Below, one piece after another: positions 30,699 to 40,292 of a DNA stretch of 40,292 bases. Positions within the stretch are counted from its first letter, which is position 1. Each line of letters opens with the position of its first letter. Made by a program: the position numbers and the translations under genes. Below the pieces are notes generated by a model. The model had not been told where the DNA came from. It saw only the letters and a program-made list of their open reading frames with translations, and ran no database searches. This stretch comes from Rhodospirillales bacterium (GTDB lineage Bacteria > Pseudomonadota > Alphaproteobacteria > QKFK01 > SZUA-500), in NCBI GenBank assembly GCA_003252195.1, contig QKFK01000177.1, forward strand, positions 1 through 40,292, given 5' to 3'.

Positions 30699-31766
30699 TT
30701 ATACAATAAAGCTTTTTAAGAGTTCATCACTTTCGATTAATTTAACGGCTTTATCATATGAATCTTTTTCAGATAATATGGTATAAAAATCAGCCTTAAT
30801 GCTTGGAGCTAATTTAAGAGATTTGATAAAATCTTCTTTATCAAGAGGGTCTTTTTTAACGGCCTCAGCAAAGCCTGTTGAAACCAAAAATTCTTTAACC
30901 ATATCGGCGCTCTCATTATTTTGCAAAAGCGCGCACAAATAAGTTGCCACACCAACTTGAATACCATGCATTTTTGGCTTTTTAGCAATCTCATCTAAAG
31001 CATGAGAGATTAAATGCTCTGAGCCAGATGCAGGGCGTGATGTCCCCGCAATTTCCATCGTGATACCGCTCATCAAAAGGGAGTTACTCAAACTTCTATG
31101 AAACTCTGGAGAAGTAATATCGCTAGAATGTTTGATAAACAACAAATCAAGTGAGTTATAAGCCATTAAAGATGCAAAATCATTATAACGCTCATACCCC
31201 TTCAAGAAAGCCTGCTTCCAATCCCACAAAGCCGTGATTTTTGAAACCATGTCTCCAAGACCAGAATAAAAACAAATTGGCGGGCAGGTTTTAATCACGT
31301 CCAAGTCAATCACCACGCCGAATGGAATGGTTGACTTAATGCTTTTTCTTTTGCCATCTACTAACAAAGAAGTATTGGGGCTACAAAAGCCATCATTTGA
31401 GGTTGATGTAGGCACACTAATAAATGGAATACGAAGAAGGTGAGCGCAATATTTGGCATAATCTAGAGCCTTGCCTCCACCTATTCCGACGATAGCTTTA
31501 GTTTCTTTAGGTAGCTTAAAAGCTGTATGAACTATATCTTCAATATTAATGTCATTTATAGTTTCTTTGTGAGCAACTTTAATTCCCTGCTCACCAAAAC
31601 CAACATACAAATCTTCTGCAACTACAGATTCCATTCCCAATGAAAAGAATACCGCCACATTTTTCAAATCTTTATCTGATAAATATTTACCAATTTTCTG
31701 GATTTTAGCATTACCCACTTTCATCAAGTAAGGGATATTAATTTGCTTACTGGTATATGGCATCAT
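30699..31766 (-). CDS. Glycerol-1-phosphate dehydrogenase-like protein (EgsA/AraM family)
   Basis: VGIGGGKALDYAKYCA, SVPTSTSNDGFCSPNTSL, SGLGDMVSKITALWDW, ASGSEHLISHALD, KMHGIQVG. Start at 31766 gives ATGA overlap with the HAD stop. Confidence 0.85.
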   Translation of the reverse strand: MMPYTSKQINIPYLMKVGNAKIQKIGKYLSDKDLKNVAVFFSLGMESVVAEDLYVGFGEQGIKVAHKETINDINIEDIVHTAFKLPKETKAIVGIGGGKALDYAKYCAHLLRIPFISVPTSTSNDGFCSPNTSLLVDGKRKSIKSTIPFGVVIDLDVIKTCPPICFYSGLGDMVSKITALWDWKQAFLKGYERYNDFASLMAYNSLDLLFIKHSSDITSPEFHRSLSNSLLMSGITMEIAGTSRPASGSEHLISHALDEIAKKPKMHGIQVGVATYLCALLQNNESADMVKEFLVSTGFAEAVKKDPLDKEDFIKSLKLAPSIKADFYTILSEKDSYDKAVKLIESDELLKSFIV

Positions 31767-32422
31767 TTTACTAAATCCTTTATACAATCACTTACATTAT
31801 CAAAACTATCAAATCTCTCGGTTTTAATTCCTGCTTCTATACATTTTTGAAGGAGAATTTTACGAGCAAAAACCACATCAGCAATTTGTGCCGCAGCAAA
31901 ATCTGGAGGACCATCACCTGCATAAACCACAAAGTATCCTTCTTCTTGCTTTTGCTTAACAATAGCGGCTTTTGAGATACCAACTTTTTCATCGTAATAT
32001 GGGCTATTTTCTTGCGGAGGAACAAGCCTTAAACCTTCATCTTCGCTATAAATTCCATGGTTAGTAACAACTGTAATGTTGTATTCTTTTATCTTATCAC
32101 CAATCATTTTTAAGATGTAATAATCTGTGCCAGCACTACAAATATAAATAGGAATATTATTCTGACGGCATAACTCAATTGTATCAAAAAACTTTTTATC
32201 AAACTTGATAGTTTTAATAAATTCAACCAACTCAGTTTCTGGTACTCTAATTTTTGCAAAAATCTGATTTAAGGCATTTAAGTGAGTTATGTTACCAGCT
32301 AAATATTCTTTCCATGGGGCAAGAGCTTCTTCATTGAGATATTTATCAGCAACTGAATCAAAAAAATCTTCATGGCTAATAGTCCCATCAAAATCACTAA
32401 TAAATGCTATTTTTTTGTTCAT
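31763..32422 (-). CDS. HAD-family phosphatase (MtnX/SerB-like)
   Basis: 219 aa; FISDFDGTIS, YICSAGTDYYI, FVVYAGDGPPDFAAAQIAD. Confidence 0.85.
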   Translation of the reverse strand: MNKKIAFISDFDGTISHEDFFDSVADKYLNEEALAPWKEYLAGNITHLNALNQIFAKIRVPETELVEFIKTIKFDKKFFDTIELCRQNNIPIYICSAGTDYYILKMIGDKIKEYNITVVTNHGIYSEDEGLRLVPPQENSPYYDEKVGISKAAIVKQKQEEGYFVVYAGDGPPDFAAAQIADVVFARKILLQKCIEAGIKTERFDSFDNVSDCIKDLVK

Positions 32423-32558
32423 TACTCCCCCTTATTATTAACTCGTATAACTAGGGTAATTAAGGCAGGTTTTAAGCATTATGTCAATTAACATTAAGTC
32501 GATTTATCCAATAATGTCACAATCATTTTTTAGACTAACTATCAACCACACAACTATT

Positions 32559-32592
32559 AAAAAAGGGAGCTCAATCAAGCCCCCTTTTTTTA
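32559..32592 (-). terminator. Terminator-like hairpin after the kinase-like gene
   Basis: aaaaaaggg-agctcaatcaagcc-cccttttttt. Confidence 0.6.
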
Positions 32593-32601
32593 ACTAAACA
32601 A

Positions 32602-33558
32602 CTATCGCTGATTACCCGCTATTTTATTTATTGCATTAGCCAGTTGATTATTACTTACTTTTTTCTCAGCAAACGGAATAGCATTTTTTAAGCTAGTTTT
32701 CATTTCAGGAGACAAACCTTCTGCGTTTGCAAGACTACAACTATCTTTAAGCATATCTAGCTTCATAAATTTCTTGCTCAAAATTTTAGCAATTTTATCT
32801 TGATCATACCCTTTTTCCTCTCCCTTAGCTTGGGCTTCTTTTTCCAAGTCGCTTTTGCTTGGGATAACATCAGGATCCATTGAACGCATCATACCATCTT
32901 TACAAAAACCAAGGTTTTCTGGCTGTGGATCAGCTACATAATATCCATCAGGAACATTAAGTATCATCAATTCTGTTAATTTAGAAAGATGATCGGGGTT
33001 TTCTTGACCATTATTAGCCAGTTTAACAATGTCATTTAGGCCAATCATTCTTTCTACTTGTTCAATTTTAACAATTCCATCATCTATTGTTTGCTTAGGC
33101 TGAACTGTCATATCGTTTTTATATCTATTACCAGAGGCGCCGCCTATTACAGAATTTTCAGATGGCGCAACACGTAGCACATCTCCTTGCTCTGTAGAAA
33201 AAGCTATAGCTGATGTTCCAACGCCCATAACATCTATTTTACCCAAGCCCATTCCTGACACAGATTTTTCTGCAGATTGCACCAATGAGCCATTAACATC
33301 AACAATATCTGGATTAATAGATGCAACATATTCTTTTTTAGAAGCTTCCATCTTGCCAATAGCTTCAACCACATTAACACTTGTAGGATTGTTATCGAGC
33401 TTACAACGATTACCTTCAAACAGGCTTTTCGCCAGCTTAGAATAAGTAGCATATAAATCTATAGCTTCTTTTGCTGCTATATCAGCTTCAGATAACTTTT
33501 CAGCCCCTTCTTTTATAGACATGAGTTTATCTCTGCGTTCTTCTAATGATTCTGACAT
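32602..33558 (-). CDS. Hypothetical protein with kinase-like motifs
   Basis: Start MSESLEERRDKL at 33558 with AGGAGG upstream; glycine-rich MGVGTSAIAFSTEQGDVLRVAPSE and catalytic-loop-like YVADPQPENLGFCKDGMMRSMDPDVI. Confidence 0.6.
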   Translation of the reverse strand: MSESLEERRDKLMSIKEGAEKLSEADIAAKEAIDLYATYSKLAKSLFEGNRCKLDNNPTSVNVVEAIGKMEASKKEYVASINPDIVDVNGSLVQSAEKSVSGMGLGKIDVMGVGTSAIAFSTEQGDVLRVAPSENSVIGGASGNRYKNDMTVQPKQTIDDGIVKIEQVERMIGLNDIVKLANNGQENPDHLSKLTELMILNVPDGYYVADPQPENLGFCKDGMMRSMDPDVIPSKSDLEKEAQAKGEEKGYDQDKIAKILSKKFMKLDMLKDSCSLANAEGLSPEMKTSLKNAIPFAEKKVSNNQLANAINKIAGNQR

Positions 33559-33652
33559 CGCAACCTCCTTATAAAGCCAACGTCTCGTATAAATTAGACA
33601 CAAAAAGCACTGTTTTGTCAATAAATCATACAGTGATATATATCACGCATAT

Positions 33653-36600
33653 CTAATCAAGCGGTCTCACCATCTTAAATTTCTTCAAGCTATCGTGCCA
33701 ATTATCAAGCATTTGCAAAGCATATTCAGATTTTGTTTCTTGAACATGTTCTTCAATAATTTGTTTTAACTCCTCTTCCTCATCAGAAGTGAATGGTTCT
33801 ATTTTAACTGACTGCTTGTTTATTTTCTTATCAAGATTATTAGATTCGTCATAAATATAAGCAACCCCGCCAGTCATACCTGCACCAAAGTTAAAACCAA
33901 CTGAGCCTAATATGGCAATTTTACCGCCTGTCATATATTCACAGCCATTAGAGCCACAACCTTCAACCACTGCTAAAGCCCCAGAGTTACGCACAGCAAA
34001 GCGTTGCCCTGCCCTACCTGCTACAAATAATTTGCCTGAAGTTGCACCATATAAAACCGTGTTACCAATGATAATATTATCTTCGGTCTTTAGCTCGGAT
34101 GAAGCAGATGGACGCACTACAATAAATCCACCTGATAAACCTTTACCCACATAGTCATTGGCATCACCAAACATCTCAATCTTTAGACCCTGCACCGCAA
34201 AAGCCCCTAAAGACTGCCCGCCATTTCCTTTAAGGCGCAAAGTCAAATGAGCTTCTGGCAATGAATTGCCAAATTTTTTATAAAGCATATGAGATACTTT
34301 AGCACCAACAGCTAAATGGATATTACGAACATTATAATTAAGCTGCATTTTTGCACCATTCTCAAAAACTGGCTCAGCATCTTTAATTATAAGCTCGTCC
34401 AAAGTATCAGGCACTTCGTTTCGACCTTCAATATTACAATAAGGCGTTGCATCACCCACATCTGGGCGAACTAATATTGGGTTTAAATCCAAATCGTCCA
34501 AATTCTCAGCACCACGATTGATTTGATATAACAAGTCTGTGCGACCAATAATTTCTTTTAATGACTTAAAGCCCAACTTACTCAAAATTGAACGGACATC
34601 TTCTGCCACAAAAGAGAATAAATTTACAATTTTATCTGGGCTACCTTTATACCTGTCTCTAAATTCTTTTGCCTGAGAACAAATACCCGCTGTACATTTA
34701 TTAGTATGACATTGCCTATCTGCCACACAACCAAGAGCGATTAATGAGGCCGTACCAATACCAAATTCTTCTGCTCCCAATATTGCAGCAACCACAATAT
34801 CACGCCCGCATCTAATTCCTCCATCAACTCTTAGCTTAACCTTATGACGTAAGTTATTTAAGGTTAAAACTTGATGAGCCTCAGCCAAACCAAGCTCCCA
34901 TGGAGCACCCGCAAATTTCATCGATGTTAAAGGTGTTGCACCAGTTCCACCATTAGAACCAGATATCGTAATCACATCAGCTTTTGCCTTAGCTACACCT
35001 GCTGCGATTGTACCCACACCATTTTTAGAAGCTAGCTTAACCCCGATTTTTGCCTTTGGATTAATCTTTTTAAGGTCATAAATAAGCTGAGCTAAATCTT
35101 CAATTGAATAAATATCATGATGCGGAGGAGGACTAATCAAAGTTGTTCCTGCCACTGCATGACGAAGCCTTGCAATATCTGCAGATACTTTAAACCCTGG
35201 TAATTGACCGCCCTCACCAGGCTTAGCACCTTGTGCCATTTTAATCTCAATTTCAGAACAATTATTTAAATATTCTGCCGTAACACCAAAACGACCAGAG
35301 GCTACTTGCTTAACTGCAGAGTTAGCATTATCACCATTTGCATAAGGTTTATAGCGGTTTGAATCTTCTCCGCCCTCACCAGATATTGACTTTGCCCCGA
35401 TGCGGTTCATCGCAATATTTAAGGTTTCATGTGCCTCTGGGCTTAAAGCTCCATATGACATACCTGGGGTTAAAAACTTTTTACGGATTTCTGTTATAGA
35501 TTCAACATCATCACGGTTAATAGGAGTTTCTTTATATTTAAAATCTAGCAAATCACGTAAGTTTATAGATGGTTGAGCTTTTAGGGCTTCAACATAATCT
35601 CTATATGATGTAAACGAATCATTATTAACCGCATTTTGCAATAATCTAGCAATCTCTGGCGTAAATCCATGCGGAATGTTAGCTGATTTACGATAGAAGT
35701 AGAATCCACCTGCACTCAACGTATTTGCATCTTCTACATAAGCTTTAGCATGTTGTTTTAGTATCATCTGGCGAATGCCTTCACTACCAATGCCAGATAT
35801 ACGAGATGACATACCAGGCAAACATCTTGCCACAATCGTACGAGACAAGCCCAAAGCTTCAAAATATTTACCGCCACGATATGAGCTTAAAATACAAATG
35901 CCCATTTTTGACATGATTTTAAGAAGCCCGCCATTAACAGCTTTACGATAATTAAGCAAAGCATCTGCCGCACTCAAATCACCATAATCACCCTTAACAT
36001 GATTATAACGAATTATCTCTTCGGTTAAATATGGGTTTACAGTAGTTGCACCCACACCTAATAACACTGCATAATAGTGATTATCCAAACATTCACCGCA
36101 TCTTACATGAATAGAAAGCTTAGAACGTAGCTCTTTAGCTACTAAATGATGATGAACACCACCTGTTACTAATATCATAGGAAGCGGAGCTTTGTTTTTA
36201 TCAATTTTAATATCAGATAGAACGATTAAGGAAAATCCTTTGTTAACCGCAGTTTCAACTTCTTCTTTAATTGCCTCAATTCTTCTATAAACTTCGTCAT
36301 TGCCTTTGGAAACATCAAAGGTGCAATCCACCTCATAAATACGGCACACAAAGTGAGAAGAAAAAGCCTCAAACTCATTATTAAAAATAACAGGAGATGC
36401 CATTTCAAAAATTGCGAGCTGCTTTTCATTCTCGTCTAAGATATTACCCATATTACCCAAACGAGTTTTTAATGACATAACCGAAGTCTCGCGCAAAGAA
36501 TCAATCGGTGGGTTCGTTACTTGAGAAAAATTCTGCCTAAAAAAGTGATGCAACCCTCTATATTCTTCTGATAAAACAGCTAAAGGGGTATCATCTCCCA

Positions 36601-38107
36601 TTGAGCCAACTGCCTCTTTTGCATCTAGCACCATTGGAGTTAGCACATATTTTATATCTTCTTTAGTTTGCCCATAACATATCTGGCGGCGGATTAATTC
36701 TTCTTCGGCAAAGCCCAAACTCAACTCGGGCTTAACCTCTAAATCTTTAAATGTAAGAATATTTTTAACCCATTCTTTATATGGCATTTCTGAACTTAGT
36801 TTTTGTTTAATCTCAGCATCTTTATATAACTTACCTTCATCTAGGTTTATAGCAAGCATTGCCCCAGGTTCAATACAGCCTTTTTCTATAACTTCACTCT
36901 CACGAGTTTTAACCATTCCGCTTTCTGAGCCAACAATGATTAAACCTTCTTTTAAAATGCTATAGCGCATTGGACGAAGACCATTTCTATCCATACCCGC
37001 TAATATCCATTTACCATCTGTTGCAGCTAGTGCCGCAGGTCCATCCCATGGTTCCATAATAGAATTACAATAGCGAATAAAGTCCTTTTGCTCTTCTGAT
37101 ATATCATCTCTAGCTTCGGCTGCTTCTGGCACCAAAATTGACTTTACTAATGGTAAGTTGCGCCCTGCCTTACTAAGCAATTCGAACACAGCGTCTAATG
37201 CAGATGAGTCTGAGCTAGAAGGCAAAACAACTGGCTTAATATCATTTATTTTTTCGCCAAATTTATCAGATGCAAGTAATGCCTCGTGAATTTTTAGCCA
37301 ACCCAAATTGCCTGACAATGTATTAATTTCACCATTATGAGCTATAATTCTAAAAGGCTGAGCTAATGCCCATGAAGGAAATGTGTTGGTCGAATATCTT
37401 TGGTGATAAAGAGCAAACCTTGAAACAAACCTATCATCAGCCAAATCTGGGAAAAATCCCATTAACTGTCCAGCTAAAAACAAACCTTTATAAATTATGC
37501 TTTTACATGACAATGAACAGACATAAAAATCTTTTATATATTCCGCCAACACAGCCTTTTCGATGCGACGACGAATAATATATAAATCTCTTTCAAATTC
37601 TTCTTCTGTTTTATCTCCGCCTGCTATCATGATTTGCTCTATCTCGGGGCGAGTAGCGCTGGCTTTTTCACCAATCACAGATGTATTAACGGGAACTTGT
37701 CTCCAGCCATAAACATAATAGCCATATTCAATAATCTCTGTTTCTACAATTGCCCGACAACGTTCTCTTTCATGCAAATCTTTTTTAGGCAAAAATATCA
37801 TACCAACAGCAACTTTACCATCACGAGGCTCGTGACCAGTTGCTTTAATATGTTCTTTAAAAAAATCTTGGGGTATTTCTATGTGCAGACCAGCTCCATC
37901 GCCAGTTTTACCATCAGCATCGACCGCACCACGGTAGAACAAAGCGCGCAAAGCTTCAATTCCACATTCAACAACTTTACGAGATGGCTTTCCATCTACA
38001 GAAGCAACAAAACCAACACCACAAGCGTCATGTTCTTCTGACTTACTATACAATCCATTTTTCTCTAAAAATTCTGCAAGCTCTAATTGCTTTTCAATCT
38101 GCATCAT
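33653..38107 (-). CDS. gltB: Glutamate synthase large subunit
   Basis: 1484 aa; EEHDACGVGFVAS, SISGEGGEDSNRYKPYANGD, SGSNGGTGATPLTSMKFAG, Cys-rich ALGCVADRQCHTNKCTAGIC. Confidence 0.97.
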   Translation of the reverse strand: MMQIEKQLELAEFLEKNGLYSKSEEHDACGVGFVASVDGKPSRKVVECGIEALRALFYRGAVDADGKTGDGAGLHIEIPQDFFKEHIKATGHEPRDGKVAVGMIFLPKKDLHERERCRAIVETEIIEYGYYVYGWRQVPVNTSVIGEKASATRPEIEQIMIAGGDKTEEEFERDLYIIRRRIEKAVLAEYIKDFYVCSLSCKSIIYKGLFLAGQLMGFFPDLADDRFVSRFALYHQRYSTNTFPSWALAQPFRIIAHNGEINTLSGNLGWLKIHEALLASDKFGEKINDIKPVVLPSSSDSSALDAVFELLSKAGRNLPLVKSILVPEAAEARDDISEEQKDFIRYCNSIMEPWDGPAALAATDGKWILAGMDRNGLRPMRYSILKEGLIIVGSESGMVKTRESEVIEKGCIEPGAMLAINLDEGKLYKDAEIKQKLSSEMPYKEWVKNILTFKDLEVKPELSLGFAEEELIRRQICYGQTKEDIKYVLTPMVLDAKEAVGSMGDDTPLAVLSEEYRGLHHFFRQNFSQVTNPPIDSLRETSVMSLKTRLGNMGNILDENEKQLAIFEMASPVIFNNEFEAFSSHFVCRIYEVDCTFDVSKGNDEVYRRIEAIKEEVETAVNKGFSLIVLSDIKIDKNKAPLPMILVTGGVHHHLVAKELRSKLSIHVRCGECLDNHYYAVLLGVGATTVNPYLTEEIIRYNHVKGDYGDLSAADALLNYRKAVNGGLLKIMSKMGICILSSYRGGKYFEALGLSRTIVARCLPGMSSRISGIGSEGIRQMILKQHAKAYVEDANTLSAGGFYFYRKSANIPHGFTPEIARLLQNAVNNDSFTSYRDYVEALKAQPSINLRDLLDFKYKETPINRDDVESITEIRKKFLTPGMSYGALSPEAHETLNIAMNRIGAKSISGEGGEDSNRYKPYANGDNANSAVKQVASGRFGVTAEYLNNCSEIEIKMAQGAKPGEGGQLPGFKVSADIARLRHAVAGTTLISPPPHHDIYSIEDLAQLIYDLKKINPKAKIGVKLASKNGVGTIAAGVAKAKADVITISGSNGGTGATPLTSMKFAGAPWELGLAEAHQVLTLNNLRHKVKLRVDGGIRCGRDIVVAAILGAEEFGIGTASLIALGCVADRQCHTNKCTAGICSQAKEFRDRYKGSPDKIVNLFSFVAEDVRSILSKLGFKSLKEIIGRTDLLYQINRGAENLDDLDLNPILVRPDVGDATPYCNIEGRNEVPDTLDELIIKDAEPVFENGAKMQLNYNVRNIHLAVGAKVSHMLYKKFGNSLPEAHLTLRLKGNGGQSLGAFAVQGLKIEMFGDANDYVGKGLSGGFIVVRPSASSELKTEDNIIIGNTVLYGATSGKLFVAGRAGQRFAVRNSGALAVVEGCGSNGCEYMTGGKIAILGSVGFNFGAGMTGGVAYIYDESNNLDKKINKQSVKIEPFTSDEEEELKQIIEEHVQETKSEYALQMLDNWHDSLKKFKMVRPLD

Positions 38108-38130
38108 ATTCCCCCGAAACCGCTAAAACA

Positions 38131-38164
38131 AAAGCACAGAATATGTTTACCACATTCTGTGCTT
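38131..38164 (-). terminator. Terminator after the quinone oxidoreductase-like gene
   Basis: minus strand: aagcacagaat-gtggtaaacat-attctgtgcttttgtttt. Confidence 0.75.
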
Positions 38165-38213
38165 ATTACAATTAACTTATTGTTTCAGTTAATTACTAAA
38201 ATATATCTCTTAG

Positions 38214-39200
38214 TTATATCTCGATAATTATTTTACCTTCATATTTGCCACTTTCAAAATATTCATGAGCTTGATTTATTTCAGATAATTTAAACATTCT
38301 CTTATCAAGAAGAGGGAAAACTTTATCTTCATCAACCCATGTAGCTATTTGCAATAAGATATCACCATAATGAGACAAATCACCACCATGAATAAATGGA
38401 ATTAACATAAATACCACATTAAAGCTTAACCCTTTGGCATGAAGCGGGCTCAAATCGTGAGTTGAGCGTGCCGCAATTGCAGAAACCCTGCCACCAACCT
38501 TAGCTGCAGCGAATGAAGCATCTAAATTTTTACCGCCAACGGTATCAAAAACCACATCGAAACCTTCGCCATTAGTAAGGCGCTTTACATAATTTTCAAC
38601 TGGCTCTTCTTGATAATTAATAATTTCATCCGCGCCTAGCTTACGGGCTATATTTGCTTTTTCTGCAGACGATACTGTTGTCGCAACTTTTGCCTTCATC
38701 TGTTTAGCTATTTGCACTGCCATATGACCAACGCCGCCACAACCACCATGAATTAGCACATAATCTTTATAAGTGATCTGGGCTCTTTTTAACAATCCTA
38801 GCCAAGCTGTTATACTAACCAACGGCAAGGCCGCTGCTTCAGCAAAAGTCAAACGATTCGGCTTTGGTGCAAGCAATTTAACATCTGCCACCACATATTC
38901 AGCCAAGGCTCCAGAATACCCTTTAACCCCGCCAATACAGCCAAAAACCTCATCGCCTATTTGAAAGTTTTTAACTCCTTCACCTAGGCCGACAACAATT
39001 CCAGCAACATCTCCATGTAAAAGCTCAGGATTTTCAGGATTAAAGCCCATGTTATTACGTAATATCTTATTATCTATCGGGTTTAGGCTAGTAGCCTTAA
39101 CCTCAATAAGAACCTGCCCCTCTTTAGGCTCAGGTATTTCCATATCAACCGCTACAAACTTGGCCTCTGGGCCATATTCATTTACAACATATGCCTTCAT
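38214..39200 (-). CDS. Zinc-type alcohol dehydrogenase/quinone oxidoreductase family protein
   Basis: 328 aa MDR fold; LHGDVAGIVVGLGEGV, VLIHGGCGGVGHMAVQIAKQ, FDVVFDTVGG. Confidence 0.88.
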   Translation of the reverse strand: MKAYVVNEYGPEAKFVAVDMEIPEPKEGQVLIEVKATSLNPIDNKILRNNMGFNPENPELLHGDVAGIVVGLGEGVKNFQIGDEVFGCIGGVKGYSGALAEYVVADVKLLAPKPNRLTFAEAAALPLVSITAWLGLLKRAQITYKDYVLIHGGCGGVGHMAVQIAKQMKAKVATTVSSAEKANIARKLGADEIINYQEEPVENYVKRLTNGEGFDVVFDTVGGKNLDASFAAAKVGGRVSAIAARSTHDLSPLHAKGLSFNVVFMLIPFIHGGDLSHYGDILLQIATWVDEDKVFPLLDKRMFKLSEINQAHEYFESGKYEGKIIIEI

Positions 39201-39227
39201 GAAAACCTCTAAATCTTAATATTCTTT

Positions 39228-39992
39228 TTAAGCAAACCACTTTTCAATATGTTTGATATCTTCGTCTAATCCATATGGAGTGTTAATCATTATAACACCG
39301 CTACCCTTCATACCCTTAGACTTCACCCTAACCTCACTCTTATGATATTTAGGGAGCTCTGCATTTTGCAATATATCCACCATACTCTTATGATTATCTG
39401 CATCCAAAATAGGATACCATAACATTATAACAGCTTCTGCCCATTTTTTGTGTAATTTTATTATAAAATCAGCAGACTTATTATATTCGGTTTTAATCTC
39501 AAAAGAAGGATCTATCAAAACCAAGCCTCTGCGTGGCATTGGAGGAGAAATACCCAAAACCCCTTCATAACCGTCTCTTTTGTGTATATGAACATTTTTA
39601 TCACGCAAAAAATTACCCTTTAACGCATAATGTTCTTGAGGGTGTAATTCCATTAAATGCATGGCATCATTGTCTCTTAACAAACTTTTAGCAACCATTG
39701 GTGAACCTGGGTATATTCCATCACCATATTCCATTGCAATATCACCGATTAGCTTAAAATATGGATGAGAAAGATTAGTTCTTTTCATAAAACTAAATAT
39801 GCCATCATTGGCTTCACCCGTTTTAACAGCCTCAGCAGATTGCAAATCATAAACACCTCTACCCGCATGAGTTTCCATATAAGAAAGCGGTTTTTCTTTT
39901 TCTGTCATTTTAACAATTAGGGAACTTAATATTGCGTGTTTATGTACATCAGCAGGGCAACCAGCATGATATATATGTTGATAAGAAAGCAT
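39228..39992 (-). CDS. rlmJ: 23S rRNA (adenine(2030)-N6)-methyltransferase
   Basis: MLSYQHIYHAGCPADVHKHAIL, YMETHAGRGVYDL, YPGSPMVAKSLLRDND, GLVLIDPSFEI; AGGAGG upstream of 39992. Confidence 0.93.
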   Translation of the reverse strand: MLSYQHIYHAGCPADVHKHAILSSLIVKMTEKEKPLSYMETHAGRGVYDLQSAEAVKTGEANDGIFSFMKRTNLSHPYFKLIGDIAMEYGDGIYPGSPMVAKSLLRDNDAMHLMELHPQEHYALKGNFLRDKNVHIHKRDGYEGVLGISPPMPRRGLVLIDPSFEIKTEYNKSADFIIKLHKKWAEAVIMLWYPILDADNHKSMVDILQNAELPKYHKSEVRVKSKGMKGSGVIMINTPYGLDEDIKHIEKWFA

Positions 39993-40061
39993 ATGATACC
40001 TCCTAATAAAAAACATGGCATAAATACCATGGTTAAACGTTGTTTTATTTAATTTTCTCAG

Positions 40062-40097
40062 TTAAAAACTGCCGATAAAATTACCGACAGTTTTAAA
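40062..40097 (-). terminator. Terminator-like hairpin after the partial gene at the window end
   Basis: minus strand: aaaactgtcgg-taatttta-tcggcagttttta. Confidence 0.55.
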
Positions 40098-40118
40098 ACC
40101 GAAATATGTAAGATTAGC

Positions 40119-40292
40119 TTATCTTCTACGTGATAAAGGCCTATCTCCTACATTGCTTTTCTTTTTAATACCCACTCTTTTGCTATGTTTTTTTGCTCCA
40201 GAATGTTTTGGTTTAGATTTTTTATCTGCAAATTTATCTGCTACAAAATCTTTTTTTCTTTCTGCTCTTGGAGCTGACTTTGAAAAAGTATT
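40119..40292 (-). CDS. C-terminal basic tail of a protein truncated by the window edge
   Basis: NTFSKSAPRAERKKDFVADKFADKKSKPKHSGAKKHSKRVGIKKKSNVGDRPLSRRR*; Lys/Arg-rich tail of the kind seen on RNA helicases or rRNA-modifying enzymes; family not determinable. Confidence 0.6.
   Translation of the reverse strand, partial: NTFSKSAPRAERKKDFVADKFADKKSKPKHSGAKKHSKRVGIKKKSNVGDRPLSRRR

Overview
AT-rich bacterial chromosomal window, probably alphaproteobacterial (inferred from a three-subunit PntAA/PntAB/PntB transhydrogenase, GapR/DUF2312, an AapJ-like binding protein and DUF3750). Mostly housekeeping and metabolic genes: a deoxynucleoside salvage operon on the minus strand (cdd-punA-deoC-deoA-deoB plus a second, frameshifted deoA-like copy), upp, a large AsmA-like protein, an MlaC-like protein with a DUF3750 protein, an orphan amino-acid binding protein, an NfsB-like nitroreductase, pntAA/AB/B, gapR, pyk, rpmJ (missed by the ORF track), a dTDP-rhamnose cluster (rfbA-C-D-B, GT2, YdcF-like) with a frameshifted rfbB, rimO, gltB, a quinone oxidoreductase-like protein and rlmJ. 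Less ordinary items: (1) a divergent deoA paralogue that has lost catalytic-motif residues and carries a frameshift; (2) rfbB broken by what looks like a microhomology deletion between GCCTAT repeats; (3) a ~125 bp imperfect palindrome between nfsB and pntB; (4) a two-gene unit with 4-nt overlap pairing a tandem-sensor membrane protein that lacks an output domain with an ABC_sub_bind protein; (5) a glycerol-1-phosphate dehydrogenase-like gene overlapping a HAD phosphatase; (6) an orphan kinase-like protein next to gltB; (7) a membrane protein that seems built from repeated 2-TM units. No tRNA, rRNA, CRISPR array, transposase or prophage was seen. No single locus is unambiguously a new system; items 3-7 are the best candidates.
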